The position numbers and the translations under genes are program-made. Of a stretch of 64,000 bases of DNA, positions 43,901-53,914 are shown one piece after another. Source of the DNA: Naegleria lovaniensis. Its lineage: Eukaryota > Heterolobosea > Eutetramitea > Acrasida > Naegleriidae. The stretch's first letter is position 1; every line of letters begins with the position of its first letter. The notes under the pieces were generated by a model. The model did not search any database. It was not told where the DNA came from and worked only from the letters and a program-made list of their open reading frames with translations. The stretch covers positions 496,001 through 560,000 of the forward strand of contig NW_025407824.1 of NCBI RefSeq assembly GCF_003324165.1, written 5' to 3'.

Positions 43901-44041
43901 AGTGCTGCTGCTGAGGAAGTTTACAAGTATCTCAATATCACTGCTGACAATGTTGCTGATAAGGCAAGAAAGTTGGTTAACAAGTATGGTAAGAACGCAC
44001 CAAGACTTCCACTTTCCGTTGTTGGACAAGAAGAGCTCTGA
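40979..44041 (+). CDS. Thiaminase-I-like domain fused to transketolase
   Basis: Intronless, 1020 residues, one uninterrupted frame. Residues 13-330 resemble thiaminase I, a periplasmic-binding-protein fold enzyme: LFPYLPLGVLEKIKQAFP, VNFVDFNCYQD, then FYGFPQYLCANFLV with Cys113 at the family nucleophile position, and VGYSESLSE with Glu228 in the block holding a catalytic acidic residue; PFAYTDVLVLN (Asp258) is also conserved-looking. No signal peptide, unlike bacterial secreted thiaminases. From about 352 a full transketolase follows: EKAKSGHPGMPIGMSPIAYVLW, NGHG, the ThDP-binding GDGCLMEG (501-508) to Asn533, VGGSADLTPSN, the catalytic Glu in RFGVREHAM (about 756), and DGPTHQPVE. Transketolase moves two-carbon units in the pentose phosphate pathway with thiamin diphosphate. 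An N. gruberi thiaminase I is known; I cannot say whether it is this fusion. Confidence 0.9.
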   Translation: MSKQPTTSSTLSVGLFPYLPLGVLEKIKQAFPTQISGYQVNFVDFNCYQDEDLGSLPDVACVDTTLLPFLVSKGGVKALDAEMVKDVAGETFAFVTESAKVNQQFYGFPQYLCANFLVSSPSVASQQVSSLLQLAQQVGYEKIVFPGITSADAYTVLSLYEQFVQSSTSSIIDLKHDDLPQKAEQVDRQACEKHRTILNSSIIASEAEFVASVKQHKPLADYYVGYSESLSEIKSILEKDNYKIQLVGARDKPFAYTDVLVLNANLCDEKQKVAVEAVRTLLTCPTILQILSEGLTLPANKNSIEKLAQSSPIYKQLLEQFSTLDVKVLRNVDFGSSTVKTTAKVLRPYLQHIAVATLRCLTADTVEKAKSGHPGMPIGMSPIAYVLWKFFFKSSKDDVNWINRDRFVLSNGHGCSLLYAMLHMTDYNMTLDDLKKFRTLHSKTPGHPEFGHTEGVDATTGPLGQGICNAVGMALAEAHLAARFNKDQLSLFDHYTYVFCGDGCLMEGVVTEGMSFAGHQKLNKLIVFYDDNNITIDGNTNLTFTQDTPAVVKGLGWHVITVHDADNDLLSIKKAIEEAHTITDKPIMIICKTTIGYATKMQGTAKVHGSPLGADALKNLKEICGFNGDQSFIVPEIVRQDFAPIITRNKQRLDQWNSLKQQYEQQYTAEAQQLQRMISHQLEGDILTKLPQYNEEKKIATRSTSQQVLNAIYSLIPSLVGGSADLTPSNLTDVSGCKDMQPEDRTGRYIRFGVREHAMVAIANGILYHGILRTYVGTFLNFASYALGALRLSALSQLPNIFIFTHDSIGLGQDGPTHQPVEVLPLLRSIPNHTVIRPADGRETSGAYLYAIQSTKTPTSLILSRQDLPQLKGTDIQKTLLGAYTIQSHENPDVILVGTGSEVSLVVEAARLLSSDLKVNVVSMPSWELFVKQPLEYRKSVFPEGIPVVSAEASSTFGWTSFSHYCVGMTTFGASAAAEEVYKYLNITADNVADKARKLVNKYGKNAPRLPLSVVGQEEL

Positions 44042-44135
44042 ATGAATTGTGAACCATAAACTTTGGCTCATGCATTTTTAAAAGTCAACCTTAATTCTTT
44101 GTGTTACATTTACACCAAAGGATGCTGTTTTTTTA

Positions 44136-45135
44136 CTAGTGATGATTCCAATTCTTAACCAAAAGTCGGATGGGAAAATGATCACTGACCTCAATGGCGA
44201 GCGATTGATCCAACTTCCATTCGTGAGAGTAATAAAACACTTCATACGACGTAATGTTTAACACTCGAGCTTTGGGCATTACAAAACGATCGTATGGACA
44301 GTTCGTTTTCACCATGGTGTCCATATTATCCGTTATGAGCCAGTCAAAGCTTTTATCTGTTCGTAATCGAATGTGCTGCCAGTCGCTTGGTGTCACATAG
44401 CTGCATCCCGCATTAAAATCACCAGTAACAAGCCAATTGGTCTGCACCAGCTTGGAGGTATTATGTTGGGACAAATAAAATTGATACACATCAAACAAAT
44501 GATCAATCTCTTGAACTGCTAATTTTGGGGAAGTGTGGATACCAGTAATAAAAAGCTGTTGATGACTAAGAGTTGAGGATATAATCACAGAGAATGGTGG
44601 TCTTTCGAAAAAATCAAAATGTACTGGGAATTGATAGGTAGAGGTTATTTGTGCCATTTTGGAATCGTAAATAAATGCTAAAGGAGAGGGATGATTACAA
44701 TTATTGGAATTATGAAAGATACTTACCATATTGTTCCTTGCTTGAGGTTCTTCCCAATCTCTCACTAACTTGCAATTGATAGGATCTTGTATGGTTGGTA
44801 AAACGATTGAGTTGATTCAATAAATCAACAATTGCAGTACCTGTACTATCCCTAATCTCCATAATGAATGTGATATGACATTCGGAAAGAATTTTCAACA
44901 GAATATTGACCACATGCTGTTTCGACATTTTGGTCTTGCCAAAAACTTGAATATTAAAACTGCAAAACATTAAATCCTGATTGTTGAGTGTTGGAGCAGT
45001 GGCTTCTCGTTGCTGTGCAAGGTTCAAGTTAAGACCTTGTGTCATTGTGGATACTATCACGAAAATCAACAAATACAGGATTGCAGTTTTGAGTATTGAA
45101 AGGTCATGGCTTGACATGGTTGTTTTTTTATCCAT
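44136..45135 (-). CDS. DNase I-like endonuclease, secreted or membrane-anchored
   Basis: Two exons, 44727-45135 and 44136-44677, 49-nt phase-1 intron at 44678-44726 (GTAAGT...TAG); 316 residues. Residues about 14-34 are hydrophobic (TAILYLLIFVIVSTMTQG), a signal peptide or anchor. DNase I/EEP motifs: SFNIQVFG, the catalytic-metal Glu in FIMEIRD, SSKEQYAFIYDSK across the junction, the first catalytic His in FITGIHTSP, VTGDFNAGC, and the second His in SDHFPIRLL. It should cut double-stranded DNA with Mg/Ca, probably in the phagosome or outside the cell for nucleotide salvage. An alternative ATG lies six codons downstream. Confidence 0.92.
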
Positions 45136-45643
45136 GTTCTGAGGTCATAACAAGAAGATTTTTTACATTGAAAATCCAACGTTTTTCGGAGAATGTTTTT
45201 ACTCCACTCCTTGCGAAAGGCTGAATGATGTTGCTACTAGACCTTAAAATTCCTTCTCTGTTTGTTCTAAACGTTTGCTTTGTAACCAGGTATCTCTAAT
45301 GGAAGACCCAATCACAAGTGTACTCAGAATTTACATATGATCGGTTGTTTCAGGATGAAATGATTTGTTTGTTTCGCAACGGTTACGTACAACACGTATC
45401 TTTTAACTGAAATCCCATTCTTGTGCCAATTCAAAGTTGTGGAACATCTAACACGTGGATTGGTCTCTTCCCAGTTTTCAAAAGTTCAGTTTGGAACAAC
45501 AATTTCAACAACCACTCGAAGAAAAACAATTAATAACTTCTTCAGGTACCATACAGTGATCCTCTGTTGCAGACTGCTTATTCACAAAGTGCAACAGACA
45601 AGTCAGAAGAAGAGGTATCCAGTTAGTTGTATGAACAACGACC
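45136..45643. other. Divergent intergenic region
   Basis: 508 bp between the DNase I-like gene (minus) and the EamA transporter gene (plus); holds both promoters. No gene or repeat recognised. Confidence 0.55.
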
Positions 45644-47279
45644 ATGTTTTCAAGTACATCAAGACGTTCTTTCGATTATAATTCCACCAACTCTTCCCAA
45701 ATGGAGGAGGTTCATCAACAAGAAGATAATAATGGCCCAGGTCATAAAGAAGAGTTAGCCATCCATTCAGAGTCAATTGAAATGCCTGAAGTTCAAGATT
45801 CGTTGAAAGTGGACATCGCCAAAGCAGAAGAAATCGAGAAAAGAAAAGAAGTATCATTTCTAAATTGGGATTGTTTCAAATCCAACGTACTTGCTCATCT
45901 CTTGATCTGGTGTAACTTGGCTTTGTTTTCAGTCTTCTTGATTGTAATACCCTACTCGATGAAAATTTGGCATCCTCTAATATTTGCCTTTGTTCGATGT
46001 TGTATTATTGTGCTATCCTTACTCCCATTAATGCTACTCGTGGATCGACACTTTACGTTCAGAAGTGAACAGTACATCATGAAACGAGCTCGAAGATTCA
46101 GAATCAAGCACAAGAATATTCATGCAAGTCGCTATTGGGGATGGATTTATAGTGTCTTTTATGATGACAAGTCTGTATTCGTTTCTTATATCTTAAGAAG
46201 AATACCCAATGCAAAGAAGGCAAAACAGTTGGCTGTGAGTGGAACTTTGGTGGTTCTGAATCAAGTCTTGTTTGTTGCTGGACTCTATTTAACCAATTCC
46301 ACCATCACAGGTGTTATTCAACCGGTGGTACCAGTCATTGTTTGTTCCTTATCCATGATGATGGGAAAAGAAACCAAGTCTATATTCAAATTTATTGGAG
46401 TTCTTATTGCAGTAGGTGGAGGTATGTTTGATTGAAAAGACTTTCTGATAACTTGTTCATAATTTTAATGATATGGATGGACACAACATACTCAGCAATG
46501 CCCATGCTGATCGTTTCTGCTTTAAGCGTGAGTGAATCCACCACAACACAACAAGAACCAGACACCTATTCCAATTCATCTCCACATGAAAGGCTACCTT
46601 ATTACTACTACATCCTTTTAAAAGACACAACCAAAGGAATTAATTTTTCGTTTGTATTAGGCCTCGTGAGTTTGTTTTTCAATACTTTAATTTATGCAAT
46701 TTATTTAGTTTATCAGAGAGGACTGCTGGTTGCTGGAACTCCACCGACGACGGCGACGTTTTGGTCCTTCTTCTTTGGATTAGTCACATCATTCCTTTGT
46801 GCCTCGTATGCTTTCCTTCGTTTTCATTAAGGAGAGTTGATGCAAGGTCGATTTTGGGAGTTCTTTATGCAGCAATTCCTTATGGTAGCCTTCAATTTGT
46901 CATTACATCTTATGCCTCAAAGTTGACTGCACCAACAATGGTGTCTATATATTCAACAGTCTTCCCATTAGTTGCCACAACCGTTGGTGTTGTGTATTTT
47001 AAAGAAACACCTTCTCCTCTTGTATTAGTTGGTGCTGCATTTATTTTGGTTGGATTGCTGGTTGTGATTGGAGCTCGATATCGAGAAACTCAATTGGAAC
47101 GGGCCAATATGATTTCAACACATACTGCAGAAGATCATGACAATAATATTACAGAACAACAACAATCATCTACATCATTACCATTGGTTTCATTGAATAA
47201 TGAGGAAGTTAATTGCTCGCCTTCAGCAAGTGTTGACTGCGAGTCTTCGTCTAAAAGCTCATTGGAGGGCAAAGTGTGA
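45644..47279 (+). CDS. EamA/DMT-superfamily transporter
   Basis: Multipass membrane protein with the ten-helix two-repeat layout of drug/metabolite transporters (close to plant WAT1-type and nucleotide-sugar transporter folds). Exons are 45644-46421, 46496-46805 and 46832-47279 (511 residues). The first intron (46422-46495) is ordinary. The second break, between 46805 and 46832, needs either a 26-nt intron (GTATGC...TTAAG) or a one-base frameshift; see findings. Family blocks: LYLTNSTITGVIQPVVPVIVCSLSMMMGKE closing the first repeat, and YAAIPYGSLQFVITSYASKLTAPTMVSIYSTVFPLVATTVGVVYFKE in the second. The N-terminal 90 residues and C-terminal 70 residues are hydrophilic and cytosolic. Substrate unknown. 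Confidence 0.82.
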
Positions 47280-47427
47280 AAAGGTTGAGTAGTTTGCCTG
47301 CAATAAAATAGACTGAGTATTTACACAAAGCCAATGACTACTGGATAAAAGTTTTGATAAATTATGGCAATGGAATCGTCTGGTACCTTTTGAACATGTA
47401 AAGCTTTACTTAAACTGGTTTCCTGAT

Positions 47428-49017
47428 CTAAAAAACATCTGCATGATTTTTATTCAGTAACTCTGATATTTTCATCTTGTCCAGTTTCATTTCCTTTTGA
47501 TTTACAAGACTGTGCTTGAACCTGTGGTGACAATCGAGCATGATCGTACAAAGCTCCTTCTCAATATTTGAAAACATATGAAAAGGAAGAAACTCGATTT
47601 GCTTCAAGTTGTATGCGTCAAGCACATCTTTTGCATTGGATATCAAGTTTTCTGGAACTGCTACAGGTGTGTCTTCGTCGCCTTCAAGTAAGGCATAAAT
47701 CTCAAAGGCTACCTCAAACTTTTCATTTTCAAACTTGGCAAATTGTTCTGCTGACACACTTGACATTTTCTTTGATTCCATTTCGAGACATTTTTCTGCA
47801 AGTGATTTAAAATGTTGAATTTTTTCTAAAATATAATAGTTATGCAAGTTATCCTCCTGTTCACAATGCAGTTTGAAGAGATTTCGAGTAGTAGGATTCT
47901 CAATAGTATCCAAAATCATTAGTTCATTTGCTTTTCTGAACTTTTCAGTGTTTTTAGAGTCTGTATTGATAGCATAGGTGAAAATCATGACAATTAATGG
48001 AGAAAGTAACAAGACAGACACAACAATGACAATCAATTGAATGACAGTGGTCACCACTAGATTGGCATCCTTTCCCTTTTCAATACCTCTTACATAATTC
48101 ACTAGATCCGTAACACCGTCTTGAAAATTTTTTTTAACATTTCCATATTCGGAAGATTGTAAGCGAGACACACTTTCATTGACTTGTCCAAATGTCAACA
48201 TGAGATACAAGTGAGAATTGAGTGAATCCCATGCATTGGCTGCATTTTGAGTATACTTGAATTTGATCTCCATGTCTTTACCTCCAAGAGACTTGACAAT
48301 GGCTTCCATCAAATCCAAAAGTTGTTTCGATATAGACATGTATTCTTTCATGATATCTGAATATTTGTAATTAGTTCCAGCATCATTACTTAAATTAGAC
48401 TCTAGAGCTGTTTGATAGATGGTTCTCAAAATTAATGTGTTTGCCTGTTCGAAATAACTATATACTTGACCAACAGCGATGAGGGTTTCAGAATTTCGTT
48501 GTGAGGCCACGACAAAGGTTGAAATTGAAAAACCAGCCAAAACCACTAAACCCACAACTGTCAGAATCATACCAATCAAGCATGACAGTTTCAAACAGTT
48601 CAATTCTACCAAACCACAACATGTATTGACCACAAAGATTTGTCTTCTAACACCTCTATAAAAGAGAGGAAATTTCATGGATTTCTTGGATGTTGGCTCC
48701 GAGGTTGGATTTTTGGCAGTTGCCGTATATCTTCCTTCAGGAATTGGATTTTTACTTGTATTCGAGAGTTGTAAGTTCGACATGGAAACTCGAACGTTTG
48801 GATGTGGTTCTTGTAATTGTACAGTTAAGTGTTGTAGTTGAATGGAATGATGTGCTGGTCTTCCTGTTGAGGTTGTTGTTGTGGGTGGTTGATGGAAGCT
48901 TTCATTGTGAGCGTCCTCAGTGTTTGGTTGTTCTTGTGGTTCATGATGATGATGATGACAGTGCGAGGAGGCCGTTGATGAATAGCTCGAGGATCGAGGA
49001 GAGAGTGTATCACTCAT
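47428..49017 (-). CDS. RGS-domain membrane receptor-like protein
   Basis: Intronless, 529 residues from the ATG at 49017 (a weaker in-frame ATG exists at 49065). A His/Pro/Gln-rich N-terminus precedes a membrane helix (LIGMILTVVGLVVLAGFSISTFVV). An extracellular, helical sensor-like loop of about 180 residues comes next, then a second helix (TVIQLIVIVVSVLLLSPLIVMIF). The cytosolic end is a regulator of G-protein signalling (RGS) domain, about 385-515: NLFKLHCEQEDNLHNYYILEKIQHFK, FEVAFEIYALLEG, and MFSNIEKELCTIMLDCHHRFKHS. RGS proteins accelerate GTP hydrolysis by G-alpha. The layout (two helices around an outside sensor, RGS inside) suggests a ligand-regulated brake on G-protein signalling; ligand unknown. 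Confidence 0.83.
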   Translation of the reverse strand: MSDTLSPRSSSYSSTASSHCHHHHHEPQEQPNTEDAHNESFHQPPTTTTSTGRPAHHSIQLQHLTVQLQEPHPNVRVSMSNLQLSNTSKNPIPEGRYTATAKNPTSEPTSKKSMKFPLFYRGVRRQIFVVNTCCGLVELNCLKLSCLIGMILTVVGLVVLAGFSISTFVVASQRNSETLIAVGQVYSYFEQANTLILRTIYQTALESNLSNDAGTNYKYSDIMKEYMSISKQLLDLMEAIVKSLGGKDMEIKFKYTQNAANAWDSLNSHLYLMLTFGQVNESVSRLQSSEYGNVKKNFQDGVTDLVNYVRGIEKGKDANLVVTTVIQLIVIVVSVLLLSPLIVMIFTYAINTDSKNTEKFRKANELMILDTIENPTTRNLFKLHCEQEDNLHNYYILEKIQHFKSLAEKCLEMESKKMSSVSAEQFAKFENEKFEVAFEIYALLEGDEDTPVAVPENLISNAKDVLDAYNLKQIEFLPFHMFSNIEKELCTIMLDCHHRFKHSLVNQKEMKLDKMKISELLNKNHADVF

Positions 49018-49646
49018 AATGAAGATCGTGGAGTTGTTGTTGTTGACTTTTTTCTGAGAGATCATCACACAACGACAGTAGGTCACTTGACATGACCGCA
49101 CTCGATTGCATGCATGAACCGAGATAGCAATGAGCTTGATGTTGTTGTGACATGTTATGGAAAGATTATCTCTCAATGAAACTGATGCTCCACCTGTTGA
49201 GAAAGGAGAAGAAGGCCAGTTTCCATGAACTGTTCATACGACACTTGATGATACGGCTTGATGAGAGATAGGATTGATTTTAGCAACAGTCTCTCCATTT
49301 GTCAATACCTATGGCAAGCAAGTAACATTTTCCATCCTTGCTCAGAATGATAATAACTGGAATGGATGAACTGAAAAGATCTTCTACAATTTTCACTCTG
49401 AGTGTGCATGTGTGTCGACATGTTTAATACATTTTCATTAAGGTTTAAGTCCAACGGGTGATTATAGGAGCAACATACTGACGGAACCTTACCTTATGGA
49501 ATGGTAGGAAAATTTTGAAAAAATTTCCCTTTGATTTCAAAAAAGTCCCTCAACACCGAACCCTCGAATTTCCATCCTTCCTTTCACTCCGAGAGAGTGT
49601 TGGTTGGATTCAAACAAAAAACCAAATCATTCACTCACTACTGAAC
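49018..49646. other. Divergent intergenic region
   Basis: 629 bp between the RGS gene (minus) and the NAD-dependent reductase gene (plus), containing both promoters. Open frames extend into it from both genes but only through TTG-type codons. No other feature seen. Confidence 0.55.
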
Positions 49647-50978
49647 ATGTCTGATGATAATAATACGCAACAAGCACTTGTTGTGCCGACATCATCCTCT
49701 TCGGAAACCACAGAAGAGTCCATAGTGCAACAACCAACACTCCCAACTGTTCATGAAGGCTCATCTCCAGTTGCTTCTTCTGAAGAAAAACCAGCCGGCA
49801 TGTCATCCCCAACGACTGTATGTGTTACGGGAGGAACTGGTTTCGTAGCCTCACATCTCATCTTCCAATTACTTCAAAAAGGATATCACGTTCATACCAC
49901 CGTTCGCTCCCTTCCCAAAGGAAGAGATGAATTATTTCAAGCACTTCTCAATTATCAAAAAGAAACCATTCCCGATACCGTCCATCATTTCTTTGATGAA
50001 CATTCATTGAAGGAACGAGTACAATGCTTTGAAGCGGATCTTCTCAAAGAAGGAAGTTTTGAACAAGCCATTCAGGGATGTCAATTTGTTCAACATGTTG
50101 CTTCGCCTTACAAGGTTACTGTTGAAAATCCACAACATGATTTGGTGGATCCTGCCGTGAATGGAACACTCAATGTTTTGAAGGAATGTGTAAAATTGAG
50201 AGAAACTCAATCGAATCAAGACCAAAAGAGATTACAGCGAATTATATTAACTTCTTCCATTGCAGCAGTGGTTGACACAGCTGAGGAAAATAAGGTGTAT
50301 GACGAAAATGATTGGAATACTCTATCAAGTTTAAAATGGAATCCCTACTCTTTTTCAAAGGTCAGTGCTGAGAAGGCAGCTTGGAAATTTATGAAAGAAT
50401 GTGAAGAAAAACATGGAAAGGATTTTTTGGAATTGGTCACCATATGTCCGTCACAAGTTATTGGTAGAGCCATCATGCCAAAACAAGTGAATCAAAGTCA
50501 TGAAGGTATCATGAAAATCGCAAATGGTGAATTTCCAGCTATTTTTTCATTGTATTTACCATTAGTCGATGTCATTGATGTGGCAGCAGCTCATGTGTAT
50601 GCTATGGAGCACGAAATGAGTGACAGAACTCGATTTAGTCCATCTAAAGCTGAGAGATTTATTGTATGCTGTGAAACAATTTCCATGTCCAAAGTGGTAG
50701 ACATTCTTAGAGAGTTGTATCCAAAAGAATCAAACCCATGGACCAAGAGACTGCCCAACACCAAGTTAGAAAGCGGATTTGGAAATGCATTGGCAAAAGT
50801 AGCTGGCCTATTTCAGCCAAAAGGTGTTCGACAATATATCAACAGCTCCATTGGAAAGCCACAAAATTTCAGCACTAAAAAGATTAAGGAAACCTTCGAA
50901 ATGAAATTTATAGATACAAAGGATACTATTAGGAATACTGTGGATTATTTGATGAGTATTGGAATGATTAAACAGTAG
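49647..50978 (+). CDS. NAD-dependent epimerase/dihydroflavonol-reductase-like protein
   Basis: 443 residues from the first ATG at 49647 (intronless). After a Ser/Thr/Gln-rich N-terminal extension of about 55 residues comes an extended short-chain dehydrogenase fold: nucleotide-binding TGGTGFVASHL, TTVRSLPKG suggesting NADP(H) preference through the Arg, then VQHVASPY, ILTSSIAAVV and the active-site tyrosine/lysine in NPYSFSKVSAEKAAW. CPSQVIGRA and DVIDVAAAHVYAME are conserved in the dihydroflavonol-4-reductase/cinnamoyl-CoA reductase group. These enzymes reduce ketone or aldehyde groups; the true substrate in this organism is unknown. Confidence 0.88.
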   Translation: MSDDNNTQQALVVPTSSSSETTEESIVQQPTLPTVHEGSSPVASSEEKPAGMSSPTTVCVTGGTGFVASHLIFQLLQKGYHVHTTVRSLPKGRDELFQALLNYQKETIPDTVHHFFDEHSLKERVQCFEADLLKEGSFEQAIQGCQFVQHVASPYKVTVENPQHDLVDPAVNGTLNVLKECVKLRETQSNQDQKRLQRIILTSSIAAVVDTAEENKVYDENDWNTLSSLKWNPYSFSKVSAEKAAWKFMKECEEKHGKDFLELVTICPSQVIGRAIMPKQVNQSHEGIMKIANGEFPAIFSLYLPLVDVIDVAAAHVYAMEHEMSDRTRFSPSKAERFIVCCETISMSKVVDILRELYPKESNPWTKRLPNTKLESGFGNALAKVAGLFQPKGVRQYINSSIGKPQNFSTKKIKETFEMKFIDTKDTIRNTVDYLMSIGMIKQ

Positions 50979-50996
50979 ACGTTACATGTTGATGAT

Positions 50997-53590
50997 TTAC
51001 TTTGTCGCTATGTTAAATTCAACATCGACAAAGGAATGATTTCGTAAGCACACGAGGAGCTTTCGATTTTCTTCACACTCAACTCCTCTCAATGATGAGC
51101 AAGTGAACACGGTAACCACTTGAAGTTGAGGTGCTTGTTTCAAGATCCCGTCCTTGATAGTTAGAGCAAAAGTGAAATCTTTCACTTGTTTCTCATTCAT
51201 TAAATCAATAGCATACACTTCAAGAGCATATTTGTGAGAACCATTTCGACGTTCCTCAATATTTTTAAATTGTGAGAGAATCCAATCAAAACAAAGTCGT
51301 ATCAAATTGTCAGGCTCCTCCTCACTACAGTGTTGTCCTGCATTGAAAGTAATGGCTTTCATCAATTGAACTCTTTCGTCATTTTCTAAGTGGGCAATTC
51401 TTTGTATGAAAATGTCAACATGTGTCATTAAAAGAATTTTCCTTCGTTCTTTCAAACTTGCTAGTGTCATGGTTTTTTCGAACAAGCTCAAGCTCTCTTC
51501 GAGTCTTGATTTGAACTCTGACGAATCTAAACAAGGTAAATCAAAGTCAGCCAATGAAAAAACAAACACAACGCTTTTCAAAAGGAAAGTTGAGGTTGGT
51601 TTCGTTGAGGCATTAAGGGTCATGATCACTAAATCTCTTTGCGAAGCAAGTCCTGGAGTGTCAATCATTGTAAACTTTTGTAACTTTCTTTTTTCCATCT
51701 CGTCCAACGGTGCAGTTGATTCTTGCATGATTACTTTTGTAATCGAACTCGTCTGTGACGTAGGAGACATTGGTGCAATATTGGAGGAAGAAAATTGAGA
51801 GCGTGGACTCGAACATGCATGACCAAGGGCCATTGACATGATTGGAGAAGGAGATTTTGGAGAAGTACTCACGCCATTATTGCTACTACTACTATTATTA
51901 CTGTTGGATCTCTTTCGAACCATTTCCATTAATTTCTGAGCAACAACATTGGAAGATTTTCGTGTGGTTGGCACTCGAGAGGTTGTTGTACAGCTGTTTG
52001 TTGTGTTCCATTCAGATTCTTCTTCTTGTGAAAGTCTTTCAAAACTATTGACTCTTGAAGTCAATGTCGACGATGTAGGACCAGATCCTCCTCGAGCACT
52101 CTTTGGAAGTAACAATGTAAGACCTTTGGATTCATTCATTGGTGAAGCAGTGTTATTCGCTTGACTCAGATCAAGTTTTGGAATTTTTATGGATCCAATT
52201 GAAACGACAGAAGGCAAGCCAGTGGTTGATGGTTGTTCTTCTGCTGTGCTTGACTCTTGTTTCGAAAGAGGAGCGAGAGGTGTTGCTTGATCAACAACAC
52301 TTGTTGCTTTTCTTAATTGTTTCTTTCTTCTTTCAATCACTCGAATGACTCGAGTACAAATCGATCTTTGAGAATATTGAAATTTGAGAGAATGAATGGC
52401 TGTTGTGATATTCTTGGATTTTAACACTAATTCTCGTATATTTGGTAATTCATTTCGTGGAGAGTCAGTGTGCTCTTGAAATAAAGTCATGTTTTGTGAA
52501 TGAAGAGTTAAACTCTTTCTGGAGGAAGAAGTGTTCAAGAAATTTGATAATTTCAATAACTCTTCTTCATGTTGAAGGAAAAAGTGTAAATAATTTCCAT
52601 ATAATAGTTCATGAACAATACCACAACTGGAATTGATATTCTTCTCCTCCTGTAACTGTTCAAAGCTTTCATTGTTGGACGTATCATTCATGGATGAATA
52701 CTTCTTATGGTAATAGATTTGAGAAATAACTGGTTCTCTAAATAATGCACATAATTGACATAAAAACTCATGATTCGTCCATAGAGATTGTAATTTGTTT
52801 TTTGAAAGTGGATTCACAAAGAGACTTTCAAATGGCAATAGTCGAAACGTATCATTTAAACAATTATCAATTCTGAAATCTTGTTCACTAATATTGTTGA
52901 TTATTTCAGCATGCTGCTGACACTGATCTAATTGAGTGAGCAACATGTCAATCACAGGAGCATGTCGTATATATAAATCTTGCAGTGATGCGGTTTCAGT
53001 AGTGTGTGAGTAGTTTGTTGATGATGCATCATGAAGTAAAGTTGAGCCCTTCAGTGATGATGTGTTGTTTTTGGCATAATAAATCAATCGTTTCATACAT
53101 GTAATGAGATAGGTCATTAAGGTATTTCCAAATTCCATTCTTTCCGTTTGAGAAAGTGTTACCATTGTGTTCGATTGAAATTTCCATTGATTCCACAAAG
53201 TTGCTATTGCATGGATTCACATTGTAAAATTCATCTTTGAGTTTTTCAATGAATTCAAAACTTACTTTTTCCAGAGTCACAACCACCGATCAAAATAATG
53301 CCAAATGGTAATCCACTCTTTTTCTCATTTTCATCCATTTGGGATTGTTCCTTCACAAGTCGAAATAAATCCGTAGTAAACTCCATGTCCTCCTCTTGCT
53401 GTTCAGTAATGGATGGTTCTGTCATCATGTCATTGATGGATGAAGTGTGTTCATTTCGTGTTTGTTCTGACGCATTTCGTTCAGAGGAGGGAATTGTACC
53501 CTCTCGTTTTTGTTTGTTGATTCTTGGGAATGATCTCTCGAAAGAATCATTGTGATTGGATTGAAAAATGGTTGTGTTATGATTGCCCAT
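50997..53590 (-). CDS. Oversized, divergent heterotrimeric G-protein alpha subunit-like protein
   Basis: Two exons, 53266-53590 and 50997-53203, phase-1 intron at 53204-53265 (843 residues; ordinary G-alpha is about 350). The ATG at 53590 gives MGN, allowing N-myristoylation at Gly2. The P-loop spans the junction: IILIGGCDSGKTTLWNQW (GKTT where G-alpha has GKST). MEFGNTLMTYLITCMKRL matches the start of the G-alpha helical domain. A Ser/Thr/Pro-rich insert of about 250 residues lies in the middle. The Ras-like half resumes with FTMIDTPGL (DVGGQ equivalent, Gln replaced by Leu), SVVFVFSLADFDLPCLD and SRLEESLSLFEKTM, then LLMTHVD (NKKD equivalent) and YALEVYAIDLMNEKQVKDF. The classic switch I Arg motif (RVKTTG) is not found. 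Confidence 0.75.
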
Positions 53591-53914
53591 GATTGTGATG
53601 AGAATGATGAGTAAACAGTAAAAGATATCTCTAGAGAGGATGACCACCGAGTTTGTGGTCAATCACGCAATGGTAATTACAACAACAGGATGTCACTTTT
53701 TTTTTGCTTGTTTTCTAATTTTTGCCTTATTTAGAAGTAATGGAGAGAGAGAAGATATCCACATTCCACAAGGCAAATTTTGTTTGTGTCAACTGTCTTT
53801 TTCATTGAAAGGGTCTTTGTGTACAAGATGAGTAACAACGGAATACGCATGAAACTCAAAATTTCACAGGTCTGAATGGAAAATGTATCTGATACATTAC
53901 ATACGTTATTACCA
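53591..53914. other. Intergenic region
   Basis: 324 bp upstream of the G-alpha-like gene and downstream of the actin-related gene (both minus). No gene or repeat recognised. Confidence 0.5.

Noticed and set aside
49515-49646. Reductase start at 49515
   Set aside because: The codon is TTG and the sequence upstream of the ATG at 49647 shows no homology.
50997-53590. AIG1/Toc-type or septin-type GTPase
   Set aside because: DTPGL and THVD resemble those families, but the helical-domain block after the P-loop and the ESLSLFEKTM segment align with G-alpha.
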